Under the pieces are notes generated by a model. That model was not told where the DNA came from, made no database searches, and was given only the letters and a program-made list of their open reading frames with translations. A stretch of 64,000 nucleotides of DNA from JACKOB01 sp024234575 (lineage in GTDB: Bacteria > Pseudomonadota > Gammaproteobacteria > Pseudomonadales > Oleiphilaceae): assembly GCA_051208035.1 (NCBI GenBank), contig JBPJFZ010000011.1:124001-188000 (forward strand), read 5' to 3'. Position 1 is the first letter of the stretch. Each line of letters begins with the position of its first letter. This document shows, in pieces, positions 27,167 through 37,207 of the stretch. A program made the translations under genes and the position numbers.

Positions 27167-29785
27167 ATGAAAGATGATTTAACCGGACAGGTTATAAACG
27201 GTGCCTACCATGTTGAGCAACTACTAGCAGATGGTGGTATGAGTCTTGTGTACCTGGCGACGCAACTCAGTTTGTCACGCTTAGTGGTGCTTAAAGTATT
27301 GCGACCGGGTTTTGTAGATGAGGATTTTATTAATCTATTTCTACGAGAAGCGCGAATAAACAGCCAGCTTAATCACCCGAATGTTGTCAACGTCGTCGAT
27401 TTTGGTAAAACAGAAGACAACATTGTCTATCTTGCGATGGAATACCTCGATGGTCACACACTGGATGAGATTGTCGAAGACAAACATGGTTTGCCGTTTC
27501 CTCAGGTACTTTGGGTGCTTGAACAATTGTGTACGGGAATACATGCAGCCCATAAACTCAAAGTCGTGCATCGTGACTTAAAGCCAAACAACGTGATGAT
27601 ATCCAGGCTAACGGGCGACACGACGGTTGTAAAGGTGTTGGATTTTGGTATTAGTAAACCGTTGTCAGAAGAAGATTTAAAGCATACCCGCCTGGGTATG
27701 ATAATGGGAACGCCCGGTTTTTTGGCTCCGGAACAAATAGAGGGCCGACTAGACATTGACCCAAGAGCAGATATTTACGCGATAGGGGCATTGATCTACT
27801 ACATGGCGGCCGGAAAGAAGCCTTTTAGCGGGGCGAGCCGGGAAATCATTCTGTCAAAACAAATGGGGGACGGCACCCCCACAGTAGATCCTATGGCGAT
27901 TGTTGACCCTCGATGCCTTAAGTTGCAGGGCATCATTAATAAGTCTATGCATCGTGACCGCGAACAGCGCTATCCAACAGTGATGTCACTTTGGGAGGAA
28001 GTTATTCAATTAGCGCACTCTCAGAGCCCGACTGACGCTGATTGGGAAGGCTCTGCCGATAGCAATGCGGTGACACGGTACCAGTTTGTCTTTACGGGTA
28101 AAACAGATGAAAACACGAATATTGAGCAAGCAAAGAAGAACCTTACAAAAGAATTTTCTCTGACATCCGCCATTGCCGACAAACTATTTTGTGGCAAGCG
28201 CGTTATTGTCAAAAAGGATTTATCGGACACTGAAGCAAAAGAGCTCTCAGAGAAATTTATAAGCTGTGGTTGTTCGGGTGTTATAGAGGAAGTTGCGGAT
28301 GCAACCCGAATCATTAAAGCCAGACCTCGACCCCGAGCTGATCGCACCGAACCGGGTGTTATTCAGCCGATTCTGATTAATGACCGTCCAGGCCCTGCAA
28401 AACGCCCGACACCCACCAGCTCATTTAATTCACAAAGCGCTTTTACCAGTGGTATCAAAACTGGCTTTGGTTCAGGCGTTACCGGAACAGAAGCCAAGGT
28501 ATTACGCAATGCTAAGTTTCGCTCACGGAAACTGTTGGCGTCCTTGGTTTTGACATCCTTCGTTCTCGCGTCCTTACTGCTAGCGATTGTACCCGGTGTT
28601 CGGTACGTATTTACAGATGCCTGGATGGAATACATCGACGGTTACCAATTACCACGCGGTGTTAGCTCACATGACATCAATCTTGGTATGAGTGCCGCTT
28701 TTACCGGGGCGGCTAAAGAAATTGGCCGATCAATGAGAATTGGCATCGAGTCTTATTTACAGCATGTAAATGAAAGCGGCGGCGTGCACGGACGGCAGAT
28801 TTACTTAAAAGCAGAAAACGATGGCTATGAACCCCGCCTGGCACAAAGCAATGTCACATCGATGTTAGCAGATAAAGCTGGCGTACTAGCCATGCTAGGG
28901 AATGTCGGTACCCCAACGGCACAGGTCATACTTCCCATAGCCTTAGAAAAGCGAATGATTCTTTTTGGAACTTTTTCGGGAGCCAGTTTGCTGCGCAATA
29001 ATCCGCCGGATCGTTATGTCTTTAATTACCGGGCCAGCTACCAACAAGAAACAGAAGCACTCATCCACTATTTCGTGTCCATCAAAAAAGTAAAACCAGG
29101 TCGCATCGGTGTGTTTTACCAGAATGACAGCTACGGTAAAGATGGCTTTTCCGGAGTTATTAAGGCACTGCAGAAGTACAACGTGGATTACCACAATATT
29201 CCCGCCGCCTCATACGAAAGAAACACTTCTGTCGTGCATGATGCCACGAACTTTTTTCGCAACCTGGCCACCCCCTTGGAAGCAATCATTATTGTCGGAA
29301 CGTATTCAGCCAGTGCAGAATTTACTATCGAAATGCGTAACGAAGGGTACAAAGGCGAATTAGCTAACGTTTCTTTCGTGGGGGCTCGGGCCTTAGCAGA
29401 CAAACTAAGAGAGGGTGACCTACGCAAGGGGCAGGGTGTTATCGTGTCACAAGTGGTGCCTCATTATCAGTCTTTTGCCACGGGGATTATCGAATACCGG
29501 GATGCATTGGCCAGTTACTTTCCAAGTGACGAACCCAATTTTGTTTCGGTAGAAGGGTACATTGCGGCTAAGATTTTTGTCGAAGGGTTGCGTCGTGCCG
29601 GACGATATTTTACTACTGAGTCCCTCGTCGATGAATTTAAAATGATGCAGGGTTATGATGCGGGCATCGGCGAACTGGTAACGTTTAGCGGTGAAGACCA
29701 TCAAGCAAGTAATCGTGTGTGGGGGACTATACTTAATAGCCAAGGTGAATATGAAGCGTTGGATCTAGTAAATGTCGAATTATGA
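27167..29785 (+). CDS. Transmembrane Ser/Thr kinase fused to a periplasmic binding-protein-like sensor
   Basis: The 872 residues combine a PknB-type kinase (about 1-290), a small alpha/beta domain (about 303-379; LFCGKRVIVKKDLSDTEAKE), a proline-rich linker, one membrane helix (about 456-479) and a ~370-residue periplasmic domain resembling branched-chain amino-acid binding proteins. Kinase motifs are complete: K43 in VVLKVL, HRDLKPNN (135 on), DFGIS (159 on) and APEQ. Binding-domain features include INLGMSAAFTGAAKEIG and GVFYQNDSYGKDGFSG. A GTG start at 27128 is an alternative. The layout suggests a receptor kinase reading a periplasmic ligand. It is divergent from the lipoprotein/DISM operon. 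Confidence 0.87.
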   Translation: MKDDLTGQVINGAYHVEQLLADGGMSLVYLATQLSLSRLVVLKVLRPGFVDEDFINLFLREARINSQLNHPNVVNVVDFGKTEDNIVYLAMEYLDGHTLDEIVEDKHGLPFPQVLWVLEQLCTGIHAAHKLKVVHRDLKPNNVMISRLTGDTTVVKVLDFGISKPLSEEDLKHTRLGMIMGTPGFLAPEQIEGRLDIDPRADIYAIGALIYYMAAGKKPFSGASREIILSKQMGDGTPTVDPMAIVDPRCLKLQGIINKSMHRDREQRYPTVMSLWEEVIQLAHSQSPTDADWEGSADSNAVTRYQFVFTGKTDENTNIEQAKKNLTKEFSLTSAIADKLFCGKRVIVKKDLSDTEAKELSEKFISCGCSGVIEEVADATRIIKARPRPRADRTEPGVIQPILINDRPGPAKRPTPTSSFNSQSAFTSGIKTGFGSGVTGTEAKVLRNAKFRSRKLLASLVLTSFVLASLLLAIVPGVRYVFTDAWMEYIDGYQLPRGVSSHDINLGMSAAFTGAAKEIGRSMRIGIESYLQHVNESGGVHGRQIYLKAENDGYEPRLAQSNVTSMLADKAGVLAMLGNVGTPTAQVILPIALEKRMILFGTFSGASLLRNNPPDRYVFNYRASYQQETEALIHYFVSIKKVKPGRIGVFYQNDSYGKDGFSGVIKALQKYNVDYHNIPAASYERNTSVVHDATNFFRNLATPLEAIIIVGTYSASAEFTIEMRNEGYKGELANVSFVGARALADKLREGDLRKGQGVIVSQVVPHYQSFATGIIEYRDALASYFPSDEPNFVSVEGYIAAKIFVEGLRRAGRYFTTESLVDEFKMMQGYDAGIGELVTFSGEDHQASNRVWGTILNSQGEYEALDLVNVEL

Positions 29786-29854
29786 TAAAAAGTTCCATCC
29801 CTGGAATAAACTTAACTGCCTCTTCTCGCTCACTGGTAATCTCAAATTTAAGAG

Positions 29855-30202
29855 TTAGATGCCTGCTCTTATGCTTTGGCTGGCCGCGTCAGTAAAAAAA
29901 GCGGGTAACTCACAATGATCTGTGTCTTCAATAAAAACGTTGTCGATTCCATAAAACGAAATAATGAAACATCTCTCACCATTCCAGCTTGACTCGTAGA
30001 AAGATACGTTATCATCGTCAACCATCTGTAAATCTCCGGTGGCACTGGTATAGCCCATACCTTGCTCCCATTCCGGTAATTCCGGGCAAAACTCCGAAAC
30101 TTTTTCGTAGCTGGTTGTTTTAGCCAATCGCAGAGAATCTTCCATCGCTTTGTAGTTTTTACAGCTGATAGATGTCGTACAAAGGTAGTATTTGTTGTTC
30201 AC
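29855..30202 (-). CDS. Hypothetical protein
   Basis: This is a 115-residue acidic protein with a GTG start preceded by GAGG at six bases. It has four cysteines and no signal peptide. I do not recognise a family. It is convergent with the kinase gene and lies upstream of the cation diffusion facilitator, with about 145 A/T-rich bases of control region before it. Confidence 0.6.
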   Translation of the reverse strand: MNNKYYLCTTSISCKNYKAMEDSLRLAKTTSYEKVSEFCPELPEWEQGMGYTSATGDLQMVDDDNVSFYESSWNGERCFIISFYGIDNVFIEDTDHCELPAFFTDAASQSIRAGI

Positions 30203-30348
30203 GGGTAGCCTCTATTTTTATCTGTTTTATTCTCTTATTTATTCATTGCGATAAAAAAAGAACAACACCCTCAAATATTTCTATTTCTTTTGAAAAAATA
30301 AAAAAAATAGGTGAAATGAGTTAGACAAAATAAATATGAAAGGTGTGT

Positions 30349-31296
30349 TTAATGCGGATGGGGGTCTCGACAGGCCTCCATATGCTGCTCGAACTCTATG
30401 GTGGTATGTGAGAGTTTGAATTGTTCAAGTGCAGCGGCAACGGCTTCTTTTGTTTCTTTTTGGACTTGCGCAGAAATAGCCGTGCTTAATTGAATATGCA
30501 CGGTGAGAACATGTTGCTCACCATCGAGGGACCAAAGATGCAACTGGTGTAACTGTTCTACACTGTTTATTGCCAGCAAACTTTCGGTTATTCGCGCCTT
30601 AAGCACATCATCTGGCGTACCTTGTAGAAATAGCTTTATCGTTGCCCGTAATTGTTTAAAAACATTCAACAATATAAACAGCGTGAAAAAGATTGATAGC
30701 AGCGGATCAAGTATGGGGATATCCCAAAACATCAGCGTAACTGAGACGATGAAGACAGCCACCCAGCCCAAGACATCTTCAATTAAATGCCAATTCAGCA
30801 CCTTCTCATTTAGCGTTTTCCCTGCTGACAGCTTATAAGCGGCGTACCCATTCACACTAATACCAAGAATCGACAGTGCCAACATTCCTTGTGCATGGGG
30901 CATTTCGGGGGCAAATAGCTTTGGGCCCGCCTCGGTCAATATAAAAATTGAGCCACCAATAAGAACAGCGCAATTGATGAGCGCGCCAAGTAAAGAAAAA
31001 CGACTATAGCCGTATGTAAACTTTTCATCGGCTGATTTTGAGCTGATACGAGATAGTACCAGCGCCATACCTATTGACAGTGTATCGCCAAGATCATGCA
31101 CCGCATCTGCAAGAATTGCCGTACTATTGGTTAACCACCCGCCTATAAACTCTATAATGGTAAATATTAAGTTAAGTAAAAAGGCGTATAAAATCCTTTT
31201 GGTGCTGCCGTTGTTATCTCCATTTACCGGTAGGTGACTGTGCGCATGCCCGTGATGCGCATGACCATAATGAGAGTGACCATGACTGTGCGTCAT
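30349..31296 (-). CDS. Cation diffusion facilitator (zinc/cobalt-type efflux transporter)
   Basis: This 315-residue six-helix exporter has a histidine-rich N terminus (HSHGHSHYGHAHHGHAHSH). The metal site is visible in helix 2 (HDLGD) and helix 5 (HLIED). The C-terminal ~80 residues form the usual ferredoxin-like regulatory domain. Such proteins (CzcD, ZitB) export zinc, cobalt or related ions in exchange for protons. It lies 55 bases after nosL on the same strand, so it may be read through from the nos operon, though it is not a normal nos gene. Confidence 0.88.
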   Translation of the reverse strand: MTHSHGHSHYGHAHHGHAHSHLPVNGDNNGSTKRILYAFLLNLIFTIIEFIGGWLTNSTAILADAVHDLGDTLSIGMALVLSRISSKSADEKFTYGYSRFSLLGALINCAVLIGGSIFILTEAGPKLFAPEMPHAQGMLALSILGISVNGYAAYKLSAGKTLNEKVLNWHLIEDVLGWVAVFIVSVTLMFWDIPILDPLLSIFFTLFILLNVFKQLRATIKLFLQGTPDDVLKARITESLLAINSVEQLHQLHLWSLDGEQHVLTVHIQLSTAISAQVQKETKEAVAAALEQFKLSHTTIEFEQHMEACRDPHPH

Positions 31297-31351
31297 ATAG
31301 TTAAACCGTTATCTTTTTGAGTAGGGCAGATTAGTCACGCTTCCATTCAAC

Positions 31352-31879
31352 TTAATGTGCATGGTGGTGCTGCGCTGATGGCTGATTGTTTAAGACCTCA
31401 AAAGTAATATCTGAAAATGCCAAAACATCACCCCCATAAGTCGCAGCAAATTTTTTGGCCTCATCATTACTTGAAAAACTAGCTAATGTTGGCCCCATTG
31501 CTCCTTTTTTCTCTGACCCGACTACAAACCAGGCTGTTTTCGCAGGTATCAAATGAGAATCATCAGGCCTGTTCCAATCGGCTTTAGCCATATCATGCAC
31601 AAAAAGTGCTTCGCTATTTGGTTTGTTTTCAGGCTGCAGGTACCAGCTCATTAAATCCCGTGTCGAACAAAATTTTCGTACGTTTTTTTGACGACCTTCG
31701 AACAACTCGCCTTTTGGGCCAGGGAATGTGGTGATAGCCATGCCGCATAGGTGACATTCATCTCCAGACTCGAAAGCCACAGGTGTCAGCTGGGCTGAAA
31801 CAACCTCGGATTCAGAAGAACAGCCAGCGATAAAAAAAGCAAAAACGATAGCTAAAACAATAGATAAATACTTACGCAT
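31352..31879 (-). CDS. nosL: NosL copper-binding lipoprotein
   Basis: This is the outer-membrane or periplasmic lipoprotein that delivers copper to nitrous-oxide reductase. The lipobox is FIAGC, and the copper site is the conserved CHLCGM. I chose ATG 31879, because translation from it gives a normal signal peptide and leaves a 16-base gap after nosY; the upstream ATG 31930 would overlap nosY. It ends the nosRZDFYL set. Confidence 0.93.
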   Translation of the reverse strand: MRKYLSIVLAIVFAFFIAGCSSESEVVSAQLTPVAFESGDECHLCGMAITTFPGPKGELFEGRQKNVRKFCSTRDLMSWYLQPENKPNSEALFVHDMAKADWNRPDDSHLIPAKTAWFVVGSEKKGAMGPTLASFSSNDEAKKFAATYGGDVLAFSDITFEVLNNQPSAQHHHAH

Positions 31880-31895
31880 TTTATGATTCCAGTCT

Positions 31896-32720
31896 TTACA
31901 GTTTTCTTTTAATGAAAACGCCATAGGCAATACCTATGGGAACAAGCACCCATCCCACCAGTGTCAGCAACAGCGTATATATACTAAAATTAACGTCCGC
32001 AGCGATGGTTATTAAACCCGTGCCGACAGCATCAAACCCTACGAGATTAATCAAACGGAAAACGTCAGTCGGGTTTAGTAATAAGAGGTAAGGAAACAGC
32101 TCGGCGTTAAATTTTCCTTCTGTCGCGACTAAAATCCCAAGCAAAGCAAGATCGAAAACCAGTACAAACATAAACCAGCTAATGAGCGCCATACCGGCGG
32201 CTTTCGACTTTTCTGTCACTAAACCACTGATTATGTAAGCGATCGCGACAAAACAAATGCCAAGCAATGTTGCCGAAACTATAAATAAACCGAAGGCTTT
32301 ATAGAGCCCGACCAAATCTACATTTGATGCGAAAATACTGATAATTATTGCAGCAGCCCCAAAGCCGATGGTAGTAGATATTCCAAGTATGCTGGCGTGA
32401 CCTAACAGTTTGCCAATTAGCAATTGGCCTTTGGTAAGCGGGTAAGTTAACAACAGTAATAACGTGCCATCTTCATCTTCTCCAACAATTGCGTCGTAAG
32501 CGAGTAACAACGAAATAAGAGGAATCAGAAAAACAGCGAGACTGGCAAGTGAAATAATCGTATTCGGGATAGAGGTAAAACCGATGACACCAGAGGCGGC
32601 CGCACCAAACCATGAAATGCCGATTGCAAGCAGGGCAAATATAAGGGTAATGGCAACTATCCAGCGGTTTCTTAAACCATCTTTTAACTCTTTTTGGGCG
32701 ATACTTAACACGGGGTTCAT
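31896..32720 (-). CDS. nosY: NosY ABC permease
   Basis: This is a six-helix ABC-2 type permease of 274 residues that works with NosF and NosD in maturation of the copper centre of NosZ. Its start overlaps the nosF stop by four bases (ATGA). The segment EDEDGTLLLLLTYPLTKGQL is a typical family coupling region. Confidence 0.93.
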   Translation of the reverse strand: MNPVLSIAQKELKDGLRNRWIVAITLIFALLAIGISWFGAAASGVIGFTSIPNTIISLASLAVFLIPLISLLLAYDAIVGEDEDGTLLLLLTYPLTKGQLLIGKLLGHASILGISTTIGFGAAAIIISIFASNVDLVGLYKAFGLFIVSATLLGICFVAIAYIISGLVTEKSKAAGMALISWFMFVLVFDLALLGILVATEGKFNAELFPYLLLLNPTDVFRLINLVGFDAVGTGLITIAADVNFSIYTLLLTLVGWVLVPIGIAYGVFIKRKL

Positions 32721-33655
32721 CGGGCCCCCTCCATATGCGACTGCATCTGGACATTCGCAGATACAAAATGCCGATAGACATCTTCAAGCGAAGCCGGATG
32801 GATCTCAATATCTGCGACACCTGGGTGGTTTAGTATTTCTTTCAGCAAAGATAATTTTTCCGACTGAACTGTTTTAATTCTAACCGACTCGTTATTGATC
32901 GCATTTGCACTCATAACATAGTCATCTATCCGACGGCACAATTTTTCACGATCCATTATGCCGTGAACATCAATGGTCATTGGCAGGCTTGCCTGATCTC
33001 TCAATTCGCTTAATGAACCGAGCGCTTGTAATTTCCCCCCCCCTAGAATGGCCGCCCGATTAATATGTTTCTCAACGCCGGGTAACACATGCGAACACAA
33101 AATAACGGCGCATCCATCGTTTCTCAATCGATCTACCATACCGTAAAAATCCTGGGTTGCAATCGGGTCCAAACCCACTGTCGGCTCATCCAATAACAGT
33201 AGTTTTGGCTCTGTTAGAATCGCCTGCGCCAGCCCCAGCCGCTGTTTCATGCCCTTTGAGTAGGTTTTCACTTTTCTGTTACAGGCGCTGCTAAGGCCAA
33301 CTTCTTCCAATAATTGATCGGATTTCTTCAGATCTACTTTTTTAAGCCGAGCGAAATAGTGCAAGATTTCACGCCCGGTTAGCTGCGGGTAGAAAGATAC
33401 GTTTTCAGGCAGAAAGCCTAACTTAAAACGATACTGGCTAAAGGATTGGGAGTAGGGAGTATGGCCAAAAACGCTGACTTTACCTGCAGAGGGTGAGAGC
33501 AGCCCAAGAATTAGCTTCATCGTTGTTGTTTTGCCGGCGCCATTGTGCCCGAAAAGACCAAGAACTTCGCCCTCATCAATGGACAGCGTCAAATCCTCAA
33601 GTGCGGTGACGTTGCCAAATTTCATCGATGCATTAACAATATCAATTATCTTCAC
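32717..33655 (-). CDS. nosF: NosF ABC ATPase
   Basis: This 312-residue ATPase powers the NosDFY assembly machine. It shows Walker A FGHNGAGKTTTMK, signature YSKGMKQRLGLAQA, Walker B LLLLDEPTVGLD and the switch histidine in CSHVLPG. The start is GTG 33655, overlapping the nosD stop by four bases, so translation is coupled. It has an extra C-terminal ~80 residues as in other NosF proteins. Confidence 0.94.
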   Translation of the reverse strand: MKIIDIVNASMKFGNVTALEDLTLSIDEGEVLGLFGHNGAGKTTTMKLILGLLSPSAGKVSVFGHTPYSQSFSQYRFKLGFLPENVSFYPQLTGREILHYFARLKKVDLKKSDQLLEEVGLSSACNRKVKTYSKGMKQRLGLAQAILTEPKLLLLDEPTVGLDPIATQDFYGMVDRLRNDGCAVILCSHVLPGVEKHINRAAILGGGKLQALGSLSELRDQASLPMTIDVHGIMDREKLCRRIDDYVMSANAINNESVRIKTVQSEKLSLLKEILNHPGVADIEIHPASLEDVYRHFVSANVQMQSHMEGAR

Positions 33656-35046
33656 TGTGCGGACTCCGACACCTGGCTAATCTGAGGTTTACTTGGACGC
33701 ATTAACGGGTAACTATCTTTAACCCCGGGAGACTTTAAAACAGGAAATTCCTTTTGTATCCAGCGCAATGTTTCGATGGCGGGGCTGTTCATTAATACTT
33801 TAGCCGACGGATACTTCCACAAAAGCTTGTCGATGCCATCGTTTGGTTCGTAGGGGATATCACCTTTACCATTATTATTTCGGTCCCAACCGAGATAATC
33901 GCTCCAGTAGTTACCGGAACCATCTTTCGACCACTCTTGCGTAACATTGGACACATACTTCACTTGTTGTTGATTGCCAATAAAGTTATTACCCGTAATG
34001 ATATTGTCCTCAGACCCAGCGGTGATATGAATACCAAGATCGCTTTCAGCGAGGGTATTATTGGTGATCGAATTATACAGCGAATTATAGATAAACAAGG
34101 ACTTTCCTTCTGCGCCTTGCACCGCACCACCACCGGCCAGCGTAGCACCTGAGGTTGCGCGATGAACTGTATTACCACTAATGGTAGAGTTTGTTATGTA
34201 GTTAATAAGAATGCCATAGTTCTCATCATTTTCTGATCGGTTATTAGTAACTACCAGATATTTTGACTGCATCAGCGCATACCCTGTGCGGGTATTATGG
34301 GTGTAGTTATTGCTCACTGTATTTGAGTACGAGTACATATAATGCACGCCATAACGAAGGTGATGAAACTCATTATTACGAATGGTGTTCTTATTGCTCG
34401 TATCGATGTAAATACCATCACGGGTTTCTGAAACGATATTAAACGCGACGTCCGCACCTGTTGCTGCATATAAATGGATACCGTTGCCCCGATCTTGTGA
34501 GCGCACCTGTGCAACACCGCGTATCTCATTGTTTATGACTTTGGTGTTTGGCGAGGCATCAAGAAAAATACCAAAAGTAATACCATGCAGTTTGTTATCT
34601 TCGATCACAACGTTGTCTGCTGTTTTTTTAACGACTATCCCTGCATCCATTGCCGTTAAATCATCACCCCAATTTTGTATGGTGCATCCACGAATAGATA
34701 CGTTGCTGGCCGTCACACGAAAGACATCTCCTTTACCTTCACCATCTAGAACAGCGCCGCTTTTGCAGATAATATTTATCTGTCTTTCAAGTAAAAAATT
34801 TCCCTTATAAACACCTGGCTCTAAAACCAGACTGCCACCAACAATCGCATGGCTTAATGCACTTTGTAAGGTGTCGGTATTGCTAACAGTGACTGAATCT
34901 GACGTATCAGTTAATGGCGTTTCTATCGATACAGTTGCCGTACTCAAACTTTTGACTTGCCCCACCAATGGCCCCGGAAGCACCAGTATTACCAATGCAG
35001 TGGTCAAAATTTTTACCAGGCTTTTGTGGGTCATATTTTGTGGCAC
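33652..35046 (-). CDS. nosD: NosD periplasmic copper-maturation protein
   Basis: This is a 464-residue secreted beta-helix protein that helps insert copper into NosZ. A signal peptide is followed by many right-handed helix turns of the NNxI/V type (VIEDNKLHGITFGIFLD, TIRNNEFHHLRYGVHYM). The start is GTG 35046 with GGAA six bases upstream; ATG 35034 is possible but has no ribosome site. It is separated from nosZ by about 260 bases with a terminator in between, so it may have its own promoter. Confidence 0.93.
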   Translation of the reverse strand: MPQNMTHKSLVKILTTALVILVLPGPLVGQVKSLSTATVSIETPLTDTSDSVTVSNTDTLQSALSHAIVGGSLVLEPGVYKGNFLLERQINIICKSGAVLDGEGKGDVFRVTASNVSIRGCTIQNWGDDLTAMDAGIVVKKTADNVVIEDNKLHGITFGIFLDASPNTKVINNEIRGVAQVRSQDRGNGIHLYAATGADVAFNIVSETRDGIYIDTSNKNTIRNNEFHHLRYGVHYMYSYSNTVSNNYTHNTRTGYALMQSKYLVVTNNRSENDENYGILINYITNSTISGNTVHRATSGATLAGGGAVQGAEGKSLFIYNSLYNSITNNTLAESDLGIHITAGSEDNIITGNNFIGNQQQVKYVSNVTQEWSKDGSGNYWSDYLGWDRNNNGKGDIPYEPNDGIDKLLWKYPSAKVLMNSPAIETLRWIQKEFPVLKSPGVKDSYPLMRPSKPQISQVSESAQ

Positions 35047-35246
35047 ATTAAATTCCGGTATTTAGCAGTCCAACGATAAAATTCGTCAATTGAATGAATA
35101 GAAGCATGATTTGTTTTCAGTTTACCCAGATACAAAAGTAAGGAGCCTTGAGCAGCCTCAATTGTGTGGAATAACAGAATTGAAATTAGATGGAATAGTA
35201 GCGTTTTCTGCGGCGACGTCACAGGTAATTTTTTGTGAGTGAAACG

Positions 35247-35285
35247 AAAACTGCCCGTCCGGTAATGAATTACACAGACAGGCAG
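35247..35285 (-). terminator. Terminator between nosZ and nosD
   Basis: On the minus strand CTGCCTGTC pairs with GACGGGCAG (nine pairs, one G-T) and is followed by TTTTCGTTT. It lies about 20 bases after the nosZ stop and would reduce read-through into nosDFYL. Confidence 0.75.
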
Positions 35286-35305
35286 CGATGTTACATCAGA
35301 CTATA

Positions 35306-37207
35306 TTAAGCCTTTTCTACCAACATTCTTCCACGCATTTCCATGTGTAGTGCATGGCAGAACCACTGACAATAGAACCAAAACACACCTGGTTTATCCG
35401 CAGTAAAGGTGACGGACGATGTTGCTTGTGGCCCGATCTCCATCATTACGCCATGATCACACACAGAAAACCCGTGAGTAACGTCTTCAATGGTATCAAG
35501 GTTCGTTATGATAACCGTCACTTCATCACCTTGCTTCACCGTAAATTCAGTCATGCCGAAGTTTGGTGCAACAGACGTCATATAAACCCGGACGTTTTTA
35601 CCGTTACGAATGATCTTATTGTCGCTTTCAAGTGTCACGCCATCTTTTTTGGCCATTGCCACCGTCCCAGCAAAAAATGGATCATCACGCGTCCATAATT
35701 TGTTTGGTTTCATCTTGCTGCGGTGAACAATCATGCAGTCATGGGGCTCCGCAAATGCTGGGCCATCATGAAGAAGCTTCATCTCATCACCAGAGATATC
35801 AATCAGCTGATCGTTCTCTGCGCGTAACGGGCCAACAGGCAAGAATCTGTCTTTAGAAAACTTACACAACGAAACCAGATATTTGCCATCCGCATCACGG
35901 GTCTCGCCCATAGTAGTATGGTTATGACCAGGCTGATAGTGCACATCCAGCTTTTGTTTAATGTAGTTAACTTTTTCGCCTTTATACGCCTTGATGGCGT
36001 CATCAACGTTCCACTTACAGATTTGGCTATCAATAAAAAGTGTCGTGTAAGCATTTCCGCGGCCATCAAACGCAGTGTGGAGTGGCCCTAAGCCTAATTC
36101 TGGCTCAGCGACAACCGTATCACGCTCTTCGATTTTGCCATCAAAAAGTGCTGGCAATTTGTCGATAGCAATAACAGTTACAGTCGGTGAAAGCTTTCCG
36201 TTTGCTACAAAATACTTACCATCTGGCGATGTATTCAGGCCATGTGGAGATTTTGGTACGGGGATATAACGTGTAAACGGGCTCTTAGCGTCTTTACGTC
36301 CGTCTACAACAGGCGTTTTATCATCTCCAATCGTTGTAAATTTGCCTTCTTTGATCGCTTTTTCTATTGCATGGATATCGAATATCACCGCCCAGTCACG
36401 TTCATTACGCATAGACTCTGCAAGTGTGACACCATTTTCTGAGTTATAGCAGGTAGATGCTGAAAAACGACCAGTATAATCGGCATCTGTATTGTCCAGG
36501 TTACCGTCTACGATAACCTGAAAAGCCATGGTCATTGTTTCTGCATCAATAGCATTGTACATCGTGTAGTATTTGGATGGGTCATTTAAATCCCGACCGT
36601 CATTTGGATGCGGAATCCGGAACTCACCATTACAAAATACATATTTGGTGTGAGGTACTTTTTGCACGCGTAAACCGTGAATTGCCTGGACATTTGGGAT
36701 GTCCAGTATTTTATCGGTTTTCATAATATCGCAACGGATACGGGCTATACGGGTGTTCAGCTTATCGTTAATAAATACGTATTTGCCATCATAGTGCCCA
36801 TCAGTCATCGACATATGGGGATGGTGCGCATCACCATTGAGATATTTGCCTTTCTCACCGCGAATAGCTTTACTTTCGTTTGTTATTCCCCAGCCAGTAG
36901 CAGAATCCGAATTGAACACAGGGATTCTCATCAATTCACGCATTGAGGGAATACCAAGGATTCTAACTTCACCGGACTGGCCGCCACTCCAGAAACCGTA
37001 GTATTCATCAAGCTCGCCAGGATGAACGAAAGCCTTGTTCATGGCATCTTTCGCTGCTTGCGCAAATGCTTCTCGTGACATCACTGCAGAACCCAAGCCT
37101 GTAACGCCTGCTACGCCAGCAACACTGGCAGCCGCTGACGCGCCAAGGAATCCTCGTCTGCTAAGAGATGGCTGTTCTGTTTTGTCTGTTTTTTTATCTT
37201 CCATCAT
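35306..37207 (-). CDS. nosZ: Nitrous-oxide reductase NosZ (Tat-exported, clade I)
   Basis: This 633-residue enzyme reduces N2O to N2 in the periplasm. The twin-arginine signal LSRRGFLGA marks the Tat-exported clade I type. The C-terminal cupredoxin domain binds CuA through CQWFCHALHMEM. The N-terminal beta-propeller supplies the CuZ histidines (DAHHPHMSMTDGH and related segments). GGAG lies five bases before ATG 37207. It follows nosR with a 119-base gap holding an ATTGCAC/GTGCAAT inverted repeat. Confidence 0.96.
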   Translation of the reverse strand: MMEDKKTDKTEQPSLSRRGFLGASAAASVAGVAGVTGLGSAVMSREAFAQAAKDAMNKAFVHPGELDEYYGFWSGGQSGEVRILGIPSMRELMRIPVFNSDSATGWGITNESKAIRGEKGKYLNGDAHHPHMSMTDGHYDGKYVFINDKLNTRIARIRCDIMKTDKILDIPNVQAIHGLRVQKVPHTKYVFCNGEFRIPHPNDGRDLNDPSKYYTMYNAIDAETMTMAFQVIVDGNLDNTDADYTGRFSASTCYNSENGVTLAESMRNERDWAVIFDIHAIEKAIKEGKFTTIGDDKTPVVDGRKDAKSPFTRYIPVPKSPHGLNTSPDGKYFVANGKLSPTVTVIAIDKLPALFDGKIEERDTVVAEPELGLGPLHTAFDGRGNAYTTLFIDSQICKWNVDDAIKAYKGEKVNYIKQKLDVHYQPGHNHTTMGETRDADGKYLVSLCKFSKDRFLPVGPLRAENDQLIDISGDEMKLLHDGPAFAEPHDCMIVHRSKMKPNKLWTRDDPFFAGTVAMAKKDGVTLESDNKIIRNGKNVRVYMTSVAPNFGMTEFTVKQGDEVTVIITNLDTIEDVTHGFSVCDHGVMMEIGPQATSSVTFTADKPGVFWFYCQWFCHALHMEMRGRMLVEKA

